Of a stretch of 64,000 nucleotides of DNA, positions 16,672-24,198 are shown one piece after another (positions within the stretch are counted from its first letter, which is position 1; each line of letters begins with the position of its first letter). Both the position numbers and the translations under genes were made by a program. The notes under the pieces are model-generated. The model saw nothing but the letters and a program-made list of their open reading frames with translations. It was not told where the DNA came from and searched no databases. Source of the stretch: Acidobacteriota bacterium (GTDB lineage: Bacteria > Acidobacteriota > Blastocatellia > Pyrinomonadales > Pyrinomonadaceae); assembly GCA_016703965.1 (NCBI GenBank), contig JADJBB010000021.1:2097344-2161343 (forward strand), written 5' to 3'.

Positions 16672-17361
16672 ATGGAAAAATCTACGTTCGGTGAACGACT
16701 GCGACTTGCTTTTGGCAACGCCAAATACGCACAAATTGCTGCTAAAATGGGGGTTTCTGAGGCAACGGTCAAGGTTTATATGGCTGGGCGCGTCCCGGAC
16801 GACAAGAAGCTTGTAAAAATCTCGAAGTTGACGAATTGTAGCCTTCACTGGTTATTGACAGGTGAAGGTGATCGTTTTGTATCTGGTTCGGGGAACTTGG
16901 CCTATATCGTTCATCATGCACTGATGGAGCGACTGCGTATCGTAGCAAAGGAACAAGCTCCAATCGTGTTTGCTGATCTTGATATAGGATCAGACGGCCT
17001 AACCGAAGCCACACTTCGTATTCTTTGCGAGGTCTTGTTGCAGCACGGAATGTTGAAATTTGGATTGATCCCGGCTATTGATGAAGGGATTTATTCGGAT
17101 CGACGGCGGGCGAAAAGATTCTCGTTCTTCAGTAATCAACCGCAGTCAGTGGACGATCGAATTCAAGAAATAGTCGATTCGCGGGTCTCGCATGATCAAC
17201 GTTTCACACTTGACACGCAAGGCGAGATTCGTGATATGATTCGTGAAATCGTTAGAGAGGAAGTCAGTAATTCGAGAAAACGTCCTGTTTACCCACTCGT
17301 ATTATCTAGAGCCGACGACGACGACGAAATAGAAGAAACGACCCGCCGAAAGGCTGGATAA
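16672..17361 (+). CDS. Phage repressor, helix-turn-helix
   Basis: 229 residues from the ATG at 16672. The first 60 residues are a Cro/CI-type helix-turn-helix (FGERLRLAFGNAKYAQIAAKMGVSEATVKVYMAG, then KLVKISKLTNCSLHWLLTGEG). The C-terminal part is charged and helical and has no S24 protease core; that core is encoded separately in the next gene. A TATATT -10 at 16655-16660 puts the likely transcript start about five bases before the ATG. No Shine-Dalgarno is present, so the message is nearly leaderless, as for lambda cI. Confidence 0.85.
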   Translation: MEKSTFGERLRLAFGNAKYAQIAAKMGVSEATVKVYMAGRVPDDKKLVKISKLTNCSLHWLLTGEGDRFVSGSGNLAYIVHHALMERLRIVAKEQAPIVFADLDIGSDGLTEATLRILCEVLLQHGMLKFGLIPAIDEGIYSDRRRAKRFSFFSNQPQSVDDRIQEIVDSRVSHDQRFTLDTQGEIRDMIREIVREEVSNSRKRPVYPLVLSRADDDDEIEETTRRKAG

Positions 17362-17389
17362 CACACTAGACATAAATTTCACGAACGAC

Positions 17390-17824
17390 ATGCAAATCCA
17401 GATTCTCACACCCAAACACTCGCACAAATTACGACCATATTTCTCGGTAGCCATTCCAGCTGGACCGGCTGCCCCGATACAACAGGATCCGGAATGGATC
17501 GACATCGACGATTACCTTTCTGGCAGCGACGATATCGTTTATTGCCGGGCAAGCGGCCTGTCGATGAAATCGAAAATGGAAGCCGGCATTGATGACGGCG
17601 ATATTTTGGCCGTCCAGCAGACCGGATTTGCGAATCCAGGCGACGTTGTGATCGCGGAAGTAAATGGCGAATATACGGTCAAAAGGCTGCGCCACCATTC
17701 TCATGGTTTGTATTTGGTACCAGCTAACGAAGATTACCCGATCAGACGCGTCGATCGAACCGACTCGTTCCGAGTTTGGGGGCTCGTGCGTTACGTGATC
17801 CACAAGATGAAGAGGGCAGCATGA
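17390..17824 (+). CDS. UmuD-like S24 autoprotease
   Basis: 144 residues, no DNA-binding domain. It has the UmuD/LexA core: a possible Ala-Gly cleavage site in VAIPAGPAAP near residue 25, the catalytic Ser in SGLSMKSKM, then GIDDGDILAV, and the catalytic Lys in GEYTVKRL. UmuD is cut after DNA damage in response to RecA. It stands 28 bases after the repressor and overlaps the next gene by ATGA. No umuC partner lies beside it, so a role in prophage induction is more likely than mutagenesis; this is inference. Confidence 0.82.
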   Translation: MQIQILTPKHSHKLRPYFSVAIPAGPAAPIQQDPEWIDIDDYLSGSDDIVYCRASGLSMKSKMEAGIDDGDILAVQQTGFANPGDVVIAEVNGEYTVKRLRHHSHGLYLVPANEDYPIRRVDRTDSFRVWGLVRYVIHKMKRAA

Positions 17825-17991
17825 GCAAATTGCCTAAATGGATGGAAGACGAGCTCAGAGAAGTGGAGCGTGAGGGCTTGATTCTTAAGCACGGTCTGGA
17901 GAAGGCAGAAGAGATCCTGCTGGATCGAGAGCTCGGGAATTTACAATACGTTTTTGATGAGGAAGGCGAATATGATGTTGTTTCAAGCTAA
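17821..17991 (+). CDS. Small acidic protein in lysogeny operon
   Basis: 56 residues from the ATG at 17821, overlapping the S24 gene stop. Helical and strongly acidic (WMEDELREVEREG, ELGNLQYVFDEEGEYD). No family recognised. Confidence 0.55.
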   Translation: MSKLPKWMEDELREVEREGLILKHGLEKAEEILLDRELGNLQYVFDEEGEYDVVSS

Positions 17992-18274
17992 TCAAGGCAG
18001 TGGCGATGCAGCTGCGGGTTTGCTAGTCATTGGAGCGGTCTTTCTGGGCGGATTGTTTTTTTACTTCTTGCCGAGCATCGTGGCGGTGGCGAGTAGTCAT
18101 CCGCAAACGGCAGCAATTGTTCTGCTGAATCTATTTCTGGGTTGGACGTTCGTTGGTTGGGTGATCGCACTGGTTTGGGCGGTCATGAACTATGACAAAC
18201 CTGCCATTCAGACGACGCAGCAACCGGTTGTTCAATCGCCCCGAGCTGCGGATTATAACTACAAAAAGATTTGA
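17972..18274 (+). CDS. Superinfection immunity membrane protein
   Basis: About 100 residues. It has two membrane helices with the family signature: FLPSIVAVASSHPQ, then IVLLNLFLGWTFVGWVIALVWAV, as in the superinfection-immunity family (PF14373, related to T4 Imm). T4 Imm blocks DNA entry of related phages. Placed in the lysogeny operon behind the repressor and UmuD-like genes, it should be expressed in the lysogen and protect it. The start overlaps the preceding gene by 20 bases. Confidence 0.85.
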   Translation: MMLFQANQGSGDAAAGLLVIGAVFLGGLFFYFLPSIVAVASSHPQTAAIVLLNLFLGWTFVGWVIALVWAVMNYDKPAIQTTQQPVVQSPRAADYNYKKI

Positions 18275-18295
18275 GATCTGAAAGACAAGAAAAGC

Positions 18296-18323
18296 AAAAG
18301 GCGTCCGGGTGGACGCCTTTTTT
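18296..18323 (+). terminator. Terminator of the lysogeny operon
   Basis: AAAAGGCGTCC and GGACGCCTTTTTT flank a 4-base loop. The flanking A and T runs let it act in both directions, also ending the converging gene at 18328. Confidence 0.92.
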
Positions 18324-18327
18324 GTGT

Positions 18328-18600
18328 TTATGCTGCCATTTCGTAGTTTTGGGCGGCTAGCTTGGTTTTAAAGCTGTCGAGGCTTAATTCGTATACGTAG
18401 TAATTGCGGCCGCGGCCGAGCTGGGTGCCGTTCAGGGTGCCGTCTTCGATCCAGCCGATGATGGTCGAGCGGCTGGGGCGGCTGTCGCGGTGGAAGTATT
18501 CCTCGAGGATGTGCTCGACGTCGCGGAGCTTGATCAGGCGGTCGTTCGAGCGGGGCGATGGAAATGGCAAAAGCGAAGTCTGGGTCATCTGCGTATTCAT
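18328..18600 (-). CDS. Excisionase/MerR-like small DNA-binding protein
   Basis: 90 residues from the ATG at 18600. It has a helix-turn-helix helix-domain layout: RLIKLRDVEHILEEYFHRDSRPSRSTIIGWIEDGTLNGTQLGRGRNYYVYELSLDSF, where GWIEDG..G.Q.GRG is the wing typical of excisionase and MerR-type domains. It is transcribed toward the immunity gene and away from the late region, next to the 30-base repeat at 18637, which it could bind. Confidence 0.7.
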   Translation of the reverse strand: MNTQMTQTSLLPFPSPRSNDRLIKLRDVEHILEEYFHRDSRPSRSTIIGWIEDGTLNGTQLGRGRNYYVYELSLDSFKTKLAAQNYEMAA

Positions 18601-18636
18601 TTGGACACTCTCAAATCTCAAACAAAACAAGAAAAC

Positions 18637-18666
18637 GATTGAATTAAGCAAAACTCGCGATTCAAA
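18637..18666 (+). repeat. 30-base regulatory repeat, copy 1 (late region start)
   Basis: GATTGAATTAAGCAAAA then CTCGCGATTCAAA. A second copy at 27542-27571 matches at 28 of 30 bases. Both lie in gaps just upstream of late gene blocks. TTGAAT and ATTCAA at the two sides form an inverted repeat. It is likely a late promoter or activator site. Confidence 0.65.
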
Positions 18667-18746
18667 GAAAACGCTAGTGAAATGCCCGCCCAAGCGACTT
18701 ATTCTCAAAAACGGCAAAGACAATCCGGTTCGGAAAAGGGCTGACT

Positions 18747-18914
18747 GTGTTGCTCAATGCTATCAGGGGGCGAGCCGTTTTTGTTTGGACAGACGGAGGC
18801 GGCTCGCTTGCCATAACCATAAATGAGAAGCCGGAAAAGGTCAAGAGGTTTCCTTTTTACGAGACCGGCGAGGAGAAAAAGACGTGGGCAAAGCACTATC
18901 ACAATCAGATGTGA
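18747..18914 (+). CDS. Small hypothetical protein before gam
   Basis: 55 residues from GTG at 18747, six bases after AAGGG. It reads smoothly (VFVWTDGGGSLAITINEKPE, VKRFPFYETGEEKKTW) and its end overlaps the gam start by 31 bases. First gene of the late block. No family recognised. Confidence 0.5.
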   Translation: MLLNAIRGRAVFVWTDGGGSLAITINEKPEKVKRFPFYETGEEKKTWAKHYHNQM

Positions 18915-19366
18915 CGCACGAAACGGAGCGTTGGGCTGCGACGATGAAAAAGTTGCGGGCGGCTGAGGCTGCTCGCGAGAAAGAGATCCAGCCGCTGACC
19001 GACAAATACGACGCAGCGGTCGCTGAGATCAATAAGCAGCACGATCCGAAGATCGACAAGCTGCAGGCAAATGCAGACGAGATCGAGGGAAAGATCCGCG
19101 AGTGGCTCGGGACGAAACCGAAAACGACGGTGCTCGAAACGAAACACGCTGTCGCTGAGGTCGTTCACGGTTCGAAGAACGGCGTCCGTGTGCCAGATCT
19201 GAAGAAGCTGATGGCCCTTTGTAAAAAGAAAAGCGTTGATTTCTGGCAGTTCGTGAGCGTTGCCCTGGGCAAGCTCGACAAAGCTCTGGGTGAGACCGAG
19301 ATCAATGCGATCTGCGAGATCCCGACCGTGCCGACGAAGGTCGTGAACATCCGACTGAAGGACTAA
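18884..19366 (+). CDS. gam: Gam-like host-nuclease inhibitor
   Basis: 160 residues from GTG behind GAGGAG. It matches the Mu Gam family: a long charged N-terminal helix region, then GKIREWLGTKPKTTVLETKHAVAEVVHGSKNGV, and a conserved SVDFWQFVSVALGKLDKALGE block. Mu Gam, related to Ku, binds double-strand DNA ends and protects them from RecBCD. This is a hallmark of Mu-like phages. It is followed by the tRNA-like element. Confidence 0.85.
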   Translation: MGKALSQSDVTHETERWAATMKKLRAAEAAREKEIQPLTDKYDAAVAEINKQHDPKIDKLQANADEIEGKIREWLGTKPKTTVLETKHAVAEVVHGSKNGVRVPDLKKLMALCKKKSVDFWQFVSVALGKLDKALGETEINAICEIPTVPTKVVNIRLKD

Positions 19367-19372
19367 GAATTT

Positions 19373-19450
19373 TGCGGGATGGAGCAGCCTGGTAGTCGCC
19401 TACGCTCACGAACCCGAGGGTCGTCGGTTCAAATCCGACTCCCGCGACCA
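19373..19450 (+). tRNA. Initiator-tRNA-like element with abnormal anticodon arm
   Basis: 78 bases, ending in encoded CCA. The acceptor arm (TGCGGGA with TCCCGCG), the D-arm start GGAGCAGCCTGGTA and the T-arm GTCGGTTCAAATCCGAC are all close to bacterial initiator tRNA. The middle is not: no 5-bp anticodon stem with a T33-containing 7-base loop can be formed. An alternative hairpin GTAG-TCGC-CTAC occurs in the D-loop region and the expected D-stem mate GCTC lies after it. It sits in the 89-base gap after gam and ends five bases before the next ATG. It is either a decayed tRNA or a tRNA mimic. Confidence 0.55.
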
Positions 19451-19455
19451 AGATC

Positions 19456-20589
19456 ATGGGATTTTCCGAGAAAGCAAAACTGACGGCACTTGCGATCGTG
19501 CATATCTTCGAGACGGCGAAACCGTTCGGAGATTATGCGGCGGTGGCGGTGCTGAATGACGGTGCCGGCGTGAGCTACGGCATCAACCAGTTTACGCATC
19601 GGTCGGGATCTCTCTACAAGGTTCTGAATACATACCTCGGTATGGGCGGTCAGGTTGGAGCGGAAATATTCCGGCTCGCCTTACCGGACCTGCACTCGGG
19701 GCGAAATATTTTGAAATGGTCCGAGAACCTCACTTTCAAAAACGCTCTGCGAGCTGCGGCTCGGACGGACGAGATGAAGCAGGCTCAGCAGATGATCGCC
19801 GAGAACTTTTATCTGCAGCCAGCGATCGATGCGTGTGAGGGCTCGGGCTTTGAACTGCCGCTAAGTTTGGCGGTGATCTATGACTCGATCAATCACGGTT
19901 CCTATGCCAAGATCCGTGACCGCGTAAAGTGCAGCCCGATCGACGAGGAAGGCTGGATCACGGAGTACGTGCAAAAGCGTGACGCTTGGCTCGAGTCGAT
20001 ACCCCGTTTGGCCGTGACGGACTATCGAACTGATTTCTTCCTGGCCCAGATCGCCAGAGATAATTGGCGGCTCGATCTGCCGCTAAACGTTCACGGCCGC
20101 AAGTTGACCGACGATGACATAGTCGTCGCCGGCGAGCGATTGACGGTGGGCGAGCCATTTGAAGATTCGGCAGTTGATCAGCCCGCTATTATCGACACTC
20201 CGCTGGAACGAACATCCTCCGACGAAGCTGCTACGCAGGCCGCTACTGAACCAACAGTTGCTGATCAGCCGCCGACATTCGTCGCGGAAGATAAGACGGT
20301 CGATGCTCCGGAGCCGACCGGTTTCATGGCGAAGCTCAAAGCACAAGGGGCAATAATCCTCGGAGCGGTCGGTGGCGTTGCGGGGTTGAAAGAATTGTTT
20401 AACGTGCAGATCTCTCCGGAGACGATCGAGCTGCTGAAGATCCTGGTGCCGACAGTGCTCAGCCTCGGATTCATTGGTTTTCTGGTCTGGTTCGTCGCGG
20501 AGAAGGTGATTGGCTGGAAAACACTCAAGCTGCAGGCTGACTATGCGACAGACCCGACGCGGCACAACCTGGTGATCAGGCCCAAATAG
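19456..20589 (+). CDS. Endolysin, chitosanase (GH46)-like with C-terminal membrane anchor
   Basis: 377 residues. The N-terminal 240 residues follow the GH46 chitosanase-type pattern: DGAGVSYGINQFTHRSGSLYKVLNTYL (active-site region), then LAVIYDSINHGS. A Pro/Thr/Asp-rich linker follows, then one membrane helix (VPTVLSLGFIGFLVWFVAEKVIG) and a short basic end. In phages this fold cuts cell-wall glycan. The C-terminal membrane segment is unusual and would tether the enzyme. No Shine-Dalgarno is seen; the tRNA-like element ends five bases before the ATG. The lysis genes follow directly. Confidence 0.75.
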   Translation: MGFSEKAKLTALAIVHIFETAKPFGDYAAVAVLNDGAGVSYGINQFTHRSGSLYKVLNTYLGMGGQVGAEIFRLALPDLHSGRNILKWSENLTFKNALRAAARTDEMKQAQQMIAENFYLQPAIDACEGSGFELPLSLAVIYDSINHGSYAKIRDRVKCSPIDEEGWITEYVQKRDAWLESIPRLAVTDYRTDFFLAQIARDNWRLDLPLNVHGRKLTDDDIVVAGERLTVGEPFEDSAVDQPAIIDTPLERTSSDEAATQAATEPTVADQPPTFVAEDKTVDAPEPTGFMAKLKAQGAIILGAVGGVAGLKELFNVQISPETIELLKILVPTVLSLGFIGFLVWFVAEKVIGWKTLKLQADYATDPTRHNLVIRPK

Positions 20590-20593
20590 ATGC

Positions 20594-20902
20594 ATGCAAG
20601 ACTCTCCATGGCTAGACCCAAGATTTTTATTCGCTGTTGCGGTCGCGGTGATCGGCGGTATCGCGTGGCTCATACGGCTGGAGGGCAAAGTGAACCAGCT
20701 TGACAAGACGCAGATGCGGCAGGACCAGTCGCTCGAAGACACCTGGAAGGATTTCGAGGCTCACCGGTCAAATGGGGGCATTCACTTTGACCAGCGGCTT
20801 GCAGCCGAAGTTGACAGGCGGCAGGGCGAGCGGTTTGGCAGGATCGAGGGCGACCTTCACGAGATCAAGGAACTCGTGAAAGGATTGGCAGAGAAAAGAT
20901 GA
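20594..20902 (+). CDS. Holin-like or spanin-like small membrane protein
   Basis: 102 residues. One N-terminal membrane helix (FLFAVAVAVIGGIAWLI), then a charged coiled coil. Its place between the endolysin and the Rz-like pair suggests a holin or lysis regulator. The next gene overlaps it by ATGA. Confidence 0.6.
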   Translation: MQDSPWLDPRFLFAVAVAVIGGIAWLIRLEGKVNQLDKTQMRQDQSLEDTWKDFEAHRSNGGIHFDQRLAAEVDRRQGERFGRIEGDLHEIKELVKGLAEKR

Positions 20903-21333
20903 CGAAAGTGCCGATCAAAGAAATCATTTCGGACCTGTGGGCTGATCTCTCGGCGAGTCAGAAATTTGTCAGTCTGGCCCTCGTCGCCGTGGTGATCTTT
21001 GCGATCGCCGGCAGCTGGTGGAATACGTTTCAGACATGGAGCGAGGTTCGGGTTTACGAACGTGAAGCGACGAAGGCCCGGCAGGAACGTGACGAGGCTC
21101 TGGAGAAGGCAGCAAAGATCGCCAATGTGATCAAGATTCGCGAGGAGGAACTCGCAAAAGTTGAGGTAAAGCGTGATGCAAAAATTGAAGAGGTCAAACG
21201 TGCTGCTGAGAGTGTTAACCGTGATCGTGCTGAGTATGAGCGTGCTGTTCGTGAGCGGCGTTTGGACGCTCCAAGCACAGACGAACTCTGCCGCGAACTC
21301 GGTGCCCTCGGCTACCCCTGTTACCCAAGATGA
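20899..21333 (+). CDS. Rz-like inner-membrane spanin
   Basis: 144 residues. N-terminal membrane helix (FVSLALVAVVIFAIAG) followed by a long coiled coil (YEREATKARQERDEALEKAAKI and on) and a Cys-containing C-terminus. This is the Rz layout, in which the coiled coil spans the periplasm and pairs with an outer-membrane partner. The next gene starts inside it in another frame, as in lambda Rz/Rz1. Confidence 0.7.
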   Translation: MTKVPIKEIISDLWADLSASQKFVSLALVAVVIFAIAGSWWNTFQTWSEVRVYEREATKARQERDEALEKAAKIANVIKIREEELAKVEVKRDAKIEEVKRAAESVNRDRAEYERAVRERRLDAPSTDELCRELGALGYPCYPR

Positions 21334-21667
21334 CGGTTTGAGAGCTGCTTGTGCGGAGGTTGTCGAGGAATTGAGAGCGGCGCGTAAGCTGCTGGCTTCG
21401 CAGGGCGTGCAGATCGAGAAACAGAATGAGCTTTTGCTGCTCGAGAGCAAGGTTTCGTTCGGGCTGAAAAATCTGCGGGAGCTCGACGCTGAGGAGAAGA
21501 CGCAGCTGCGCAATGCGGTCGCGGCGGCGATGCGTGAGACGGCCGCGATAAAGGCGGCGAACGAGGTCCTGAAAAAGAATCAGGTCACGTTCTGGAAAAA
21601 ATTCAAGTGGATGGTGATCGGCGGTGCTGCCGGTATCGTCGCCGGCTCGTTGCTGATCAACAAATAG
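21173..21667 (+). CDS. Rz1-like partner, overlapping Rz in another frame
   Basis: 164 residues; the first 54 are encoded inside the Rz-like gene (161 bases of overlap). It has an N-terminal signal or membrane segment (VLLRVLTVIVLSMSVLFVSG), a coiled coil around residues 55-130, and a second membrane helix at the C-terminus (MVIGGAAGIVAGSLLI). There is no clear lipobox, unlike lambda Rz1. It may be a spanin anchored at both ends or a second lysis protein. Confidence 0.6.
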   Translation: MMQKLKRSNVLLRVLTVIVLSMSVLFVSGVWTLQAQTNSAANSVPSATPVTQDDGLRAACAEVVEELRAARKLLASQGVQIEKQNELLLLESKVSFGLKNLRELDAEEKTQLRNAVAAAMRETAAIKAANEVLKKNQVTFWKKFKWMVIGGAAGIVAGSLLINK

Positions 21668-22237
21668 ATGGCTCCACGACAAAGACATTCCGACGAGGAG
21701 ATCAAGGACGCTTTTGCCCTGTATTTGAAATATAACGGCGAGCGTCTCGACCTCATTGAGGAAGAAATGCAGCGGATGGGCTGGGCGGGCTTTCGCAAGT
21801 CGCTGCTCACGAACCGAGGCAAGGGCGAGAACTTTCGCGAGGGTTGGATCTCGAAATATCGCTGGGATAATTCGCTCAAGCTCCACTTGGCAAGCCTGAC
21901 GTCAGCCGCGGCGACATCGGCCGAATCACTGCTTGCTGAGAACGAGACGATCAGGAAGGCCGCGTATATCGAAATCCAGGCTCAAGGCGTTCGCGCATCG
22001 AAGGAGCTCGTCTGGCAGCACAATACGTACACCCAGAACTGCATCAAGATCCTCGACAAGCTCGAAGCTGCCCGTGATAACTACGGCAACTGGACATTCT
22101 TTTTGAAACACCTACTGGCCGCGGCCATCGAGATCTCGCCCTCACTGGCGAAGGAGCTGTGCGATGCAGAGGATGCGCTGATCGAGTGGGCCGAGAGGAA
22201 GTTCGTTGTTGAGGAGGAAGGACCGGATAAAGTTTAG
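21668..22237 (+). CDS. Terminase small subunit (putative)
   Basis: 189 residues. The N-terminal part (RHSDEEIKDAFALYLKYNGERLDLIEEEMQRMGWAGF) reads as a helix-turn-helix, followed by a long helical region. It lies two genes upstream of the large terminase, the usual place for the DNA-recognition subunit. The family match is by pattern and place. Confidence 0.6.
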   Translation: MAPRQRHSDEEIKDAFALYLKYNGERLDLIEEEMQRMGWAGFRKSLLTNRGKGENFREGWISKYRWDNSLKLHLASLTSAAATSAESLLAENETIRKAAYIEIQAQGVRASKELVWQHNTYTQNCIKILDKLEAARDNYGNWTFFLKHLLAAAIEISPSLAKELCDAEDALIEWAERKFVVEEEGPDKV

Positions 22238-22263
22238 CCACGAAAAAAAAGGAGAAAACAATT

Positions 22264-22497
22264 ATGTCAGTTAGAGCAAAATTTCAAGTTACGTCGGTGA
22301 AGTCGTTCGCATGGAATCCGACTTCAAAGGAGATCACCTTGACGCGGCAAGATGATACTTCGATACCCGAAGATCAGCGATTCGCCCAAGCCACACCTTC
22401 CGGAACTTTCACGATGCAGGTCGATAACCCTGCAGCGGCAGAGCAGCTGGAACTTGGCAAGTTCTTTTACATCGACCTTACTAAAGTCGAAGACTAA
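22264..22497 (+). CDS. Conserved small phage protein
   Basis: 77 residues, good AAGGAG site. The pattern ITLTRQDDTSIPEDQRFAQATPSGTFTMQVDNPAA is one I recognise from small virion-region proteins of many siphophages. Function unknown. Confidence 0.65.
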   Translation: MSVRAKFQVTSVKSFAWNPTSKEITLTRQDDTSIPEDQRFAQATPSGTFTMQVDNPAAAEQLELGKFFYIDLTKVED

Positions 22498-22499
22498 CA

Positions 22500-22706
22500 A
22501 TGTCCGAATGCGAAACCTGTAGTCACGCATCCCACGAGGCTGGCGAATGCAAGCAGTGTAATTGCGGTCAGAGCGAAATTATTTCTTTTACGCCGCGATC
22601 GAACCAACCATTCGTCAGTCTCAGTGACTATTTGAGCCGGATTTACACGTCGAGTCCGACCGTTGCGGGCGAGCGTCGTTACAACTGCCACCGAAATAAA
22701 ACGTGA
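22500..22706 (+). CDS. Small Cys-rich phage protein
   Basis: 68 residues. CETC, CKQCNC and a final CHRNKT suggest a metal site at the N-terminus. Overlaps the terminase start by 4 bases. Confidence 0.5.
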   Translation: MSECETCSHASHEAGECKQCNCGQSEIISFTPRSNQPFVSLSDYLSRIYTSSPTVAGERRYNCHRNKT

Positions 22707-24106
22707 AACCAGCCACCAAATATGATCACCGGCAGCGGCAGCGAGCGGATTTTGAGCAAACCAGAAAAGGGCTCGGGCTGAACCGCATCGACTTTCCGGA
22801 ATGGCTCCCGCAGGTCACGCCGCAATGGTCGTGGGGCTGGAAGCATCAGCTTATGCTCTACCGCAAGCTGCAGGACGTGACGGACGGGATCACAAAGCGG
22901 CTGATGATCTTTATGCCGCCGAGGCATTCGAAGTCGGAGACGGTGACGGTTCGTTATAGCGCGTACAGGCTCGAGCAGGATCCGAAGATGAACATCATTC
23001 TGGGATCGTACAACCAGAAGCTCGCCAATCGATTTTCAAGAAAGACCTATCGCATCGCAAAGCAACGGATCGCTCTCGCCAAGGACCGCAAGGCGGTCGA
23101 GGAATGGGAGACAGCGATCGGTGGCGGCATTCGTGCGGTCGGCGTCGGTGCCGGTATCACCGGTTTCGGCGGCAATCTGATCATGGTGGACGATCCGGTC
23201 AAGAACCGCGAGGAGGCCGAATCGGAAGCCTATCGCGACAAATGCTGGGACTGGTTCAACGATGATCTTTACACGCGTCTCGAACCTGATGGTGCGATCG
23301 TGCTGACGATGACCAGATGGCACGATGATGATCTCGCCGGGCGTTTGCTCAAGGAAATGGAGGAAGGCGGCGAGCGTTGGGAAGTGCTGCGGCTGCCGGC
23401 GATCGCCGAAGAGAAAGACCCGATGGGCCGGAAGGTCGGGCAGGCGTTGTGCCCGGAGCGGTACGACATCGCGAGTCTCCGGAGAGCGGAAAAGAAGCTC
23501 GGAGCGTATTCGTTCGCAGCTCTCTATCAACAACGGCCAACGCCGCTCGAAGGTGCGTTGTTCAAGCGAAGCTGGTTCAAAGACAAGATCGTCGAGAAGG
23601 AACCGGAAAACCTGAAATGGGCCAGAGGTTACGATCTCGCGGTCTCGCAGAAGACCTCGGCCGACTATACGGCGAGCTTTCGATGCGGCTTTGACAAGCA
23701 GGGCAATCTCTACATCTCGGGAGGTTTTCGCGGCCGGATCGAATACCCGGAGCAGCGGCGTTTTGTCGTTCAGCGGATGAAGCAGGAAAAAAACACCCGG
23801 CACGGCGTCGAAAAAGCTCTGCACGGCGAGGCTCTGGTTCAGGACCTAAGACGTGAGCCGTCGCTGCGGGCGATCCCGCTGAAGGCCGTCAAGGTCGATA
23901 CCGACAAATTTACCCGAGCCCTGGCATGGGCGAACCTCGCGGAAGAGGGCAAGGTCTTTATCGTTCGCGGGCACTGGAACGCTGATTTTCTGGATGAGTG
24001 CTGCAGGTTCACCGGCAAGGGCGATGCTCATGATGACCAGGTCGATGCGGTTAGAGTCGCGGTCGGGATGTTGTCGAAAAAATCGGGCAAGCTTTGGGCA
24101 TTTTGA
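22703..24106 (+). CDS. Terminase large subunit
   Basis: 467 residues. The ATPase domain has a Walker A-like FMPPRHSKSE near residue 72, Walker B-like NLIMVDDPVKN and the coupling region VLTMTRWHDDD. The C-terminal RNase H-fold nuclease starts at WARGYDLAVSQKTSADYTA (first Asp) and ends near GDAHDDQVDAV (last Asp pair). It packages DNA into proheads and makes the cuts. It starts with GTG at 22703. Confidence 0.93.
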   Translation: MKPATKYDHRQRQRADFEQTRKGLGLNRIDFPEWLPQVTPQWSWGWKHQLMLYRKLQDVTDGITKRLMIFMPPRHSKSETVTVRYSAYRLEQDPKMNIILGSYNQKLANRFSRKTYRIAKQRIALAKDRKAVEEWETAIGGGIRAVGVGAGITGFGGNLIMVDDPVKNREEAESEAYRDKCWDWFNDDLYTRLEPDGAIVLTMTRWHDDDLAGRLLKEMEEGGERWEVLRLPAIAEEKDPMGRKVGQALCPERYDIASLRRAEKKLGAYSFAALYQQRPTPLEGALFKRSWFKDKIVEKEPENLKWARGYDLAVSQKTSADYTASFRCGFDKQGNLYISGGFRGRIEYPEQRRFVVQRMKQEKNTRHGVEKALHGEALVQDLRREPSLRAIPLKAVKVDTDKFTRALAWANLAEEGKVFIVRGHWNADFLDECCRFTGKGDAHDDQVDAVRVAVGMLSKKSGKLWAF

Positions 24107-24152
24107 TGAGAAATGAATAGAGGCCCGTGGCTGATCGCGGACGGCTCGGACT

Positions 24153-24180
24153 CCCAACGACGGGTTTCAAGCCCGTTGGG
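24153..24180 (+). promoter_or_regulatory. Hairpin in the portal gene leader
   Basis: CCCAA and CGGG pair with CCCG and TTGGG around a 7-base loop, with a 3-base bulge. It lies just upstream of the portal ribosome site and may tune its translation. Confidence 0.45.
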
Positions 24181-24198
24181 ACACAAAGGGACAGGCTT

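Noticed and set aside
23036..23824. 262-codon minus-strand frame
   Set aside because: Antisense shadow of the large terminase gene; no family features.
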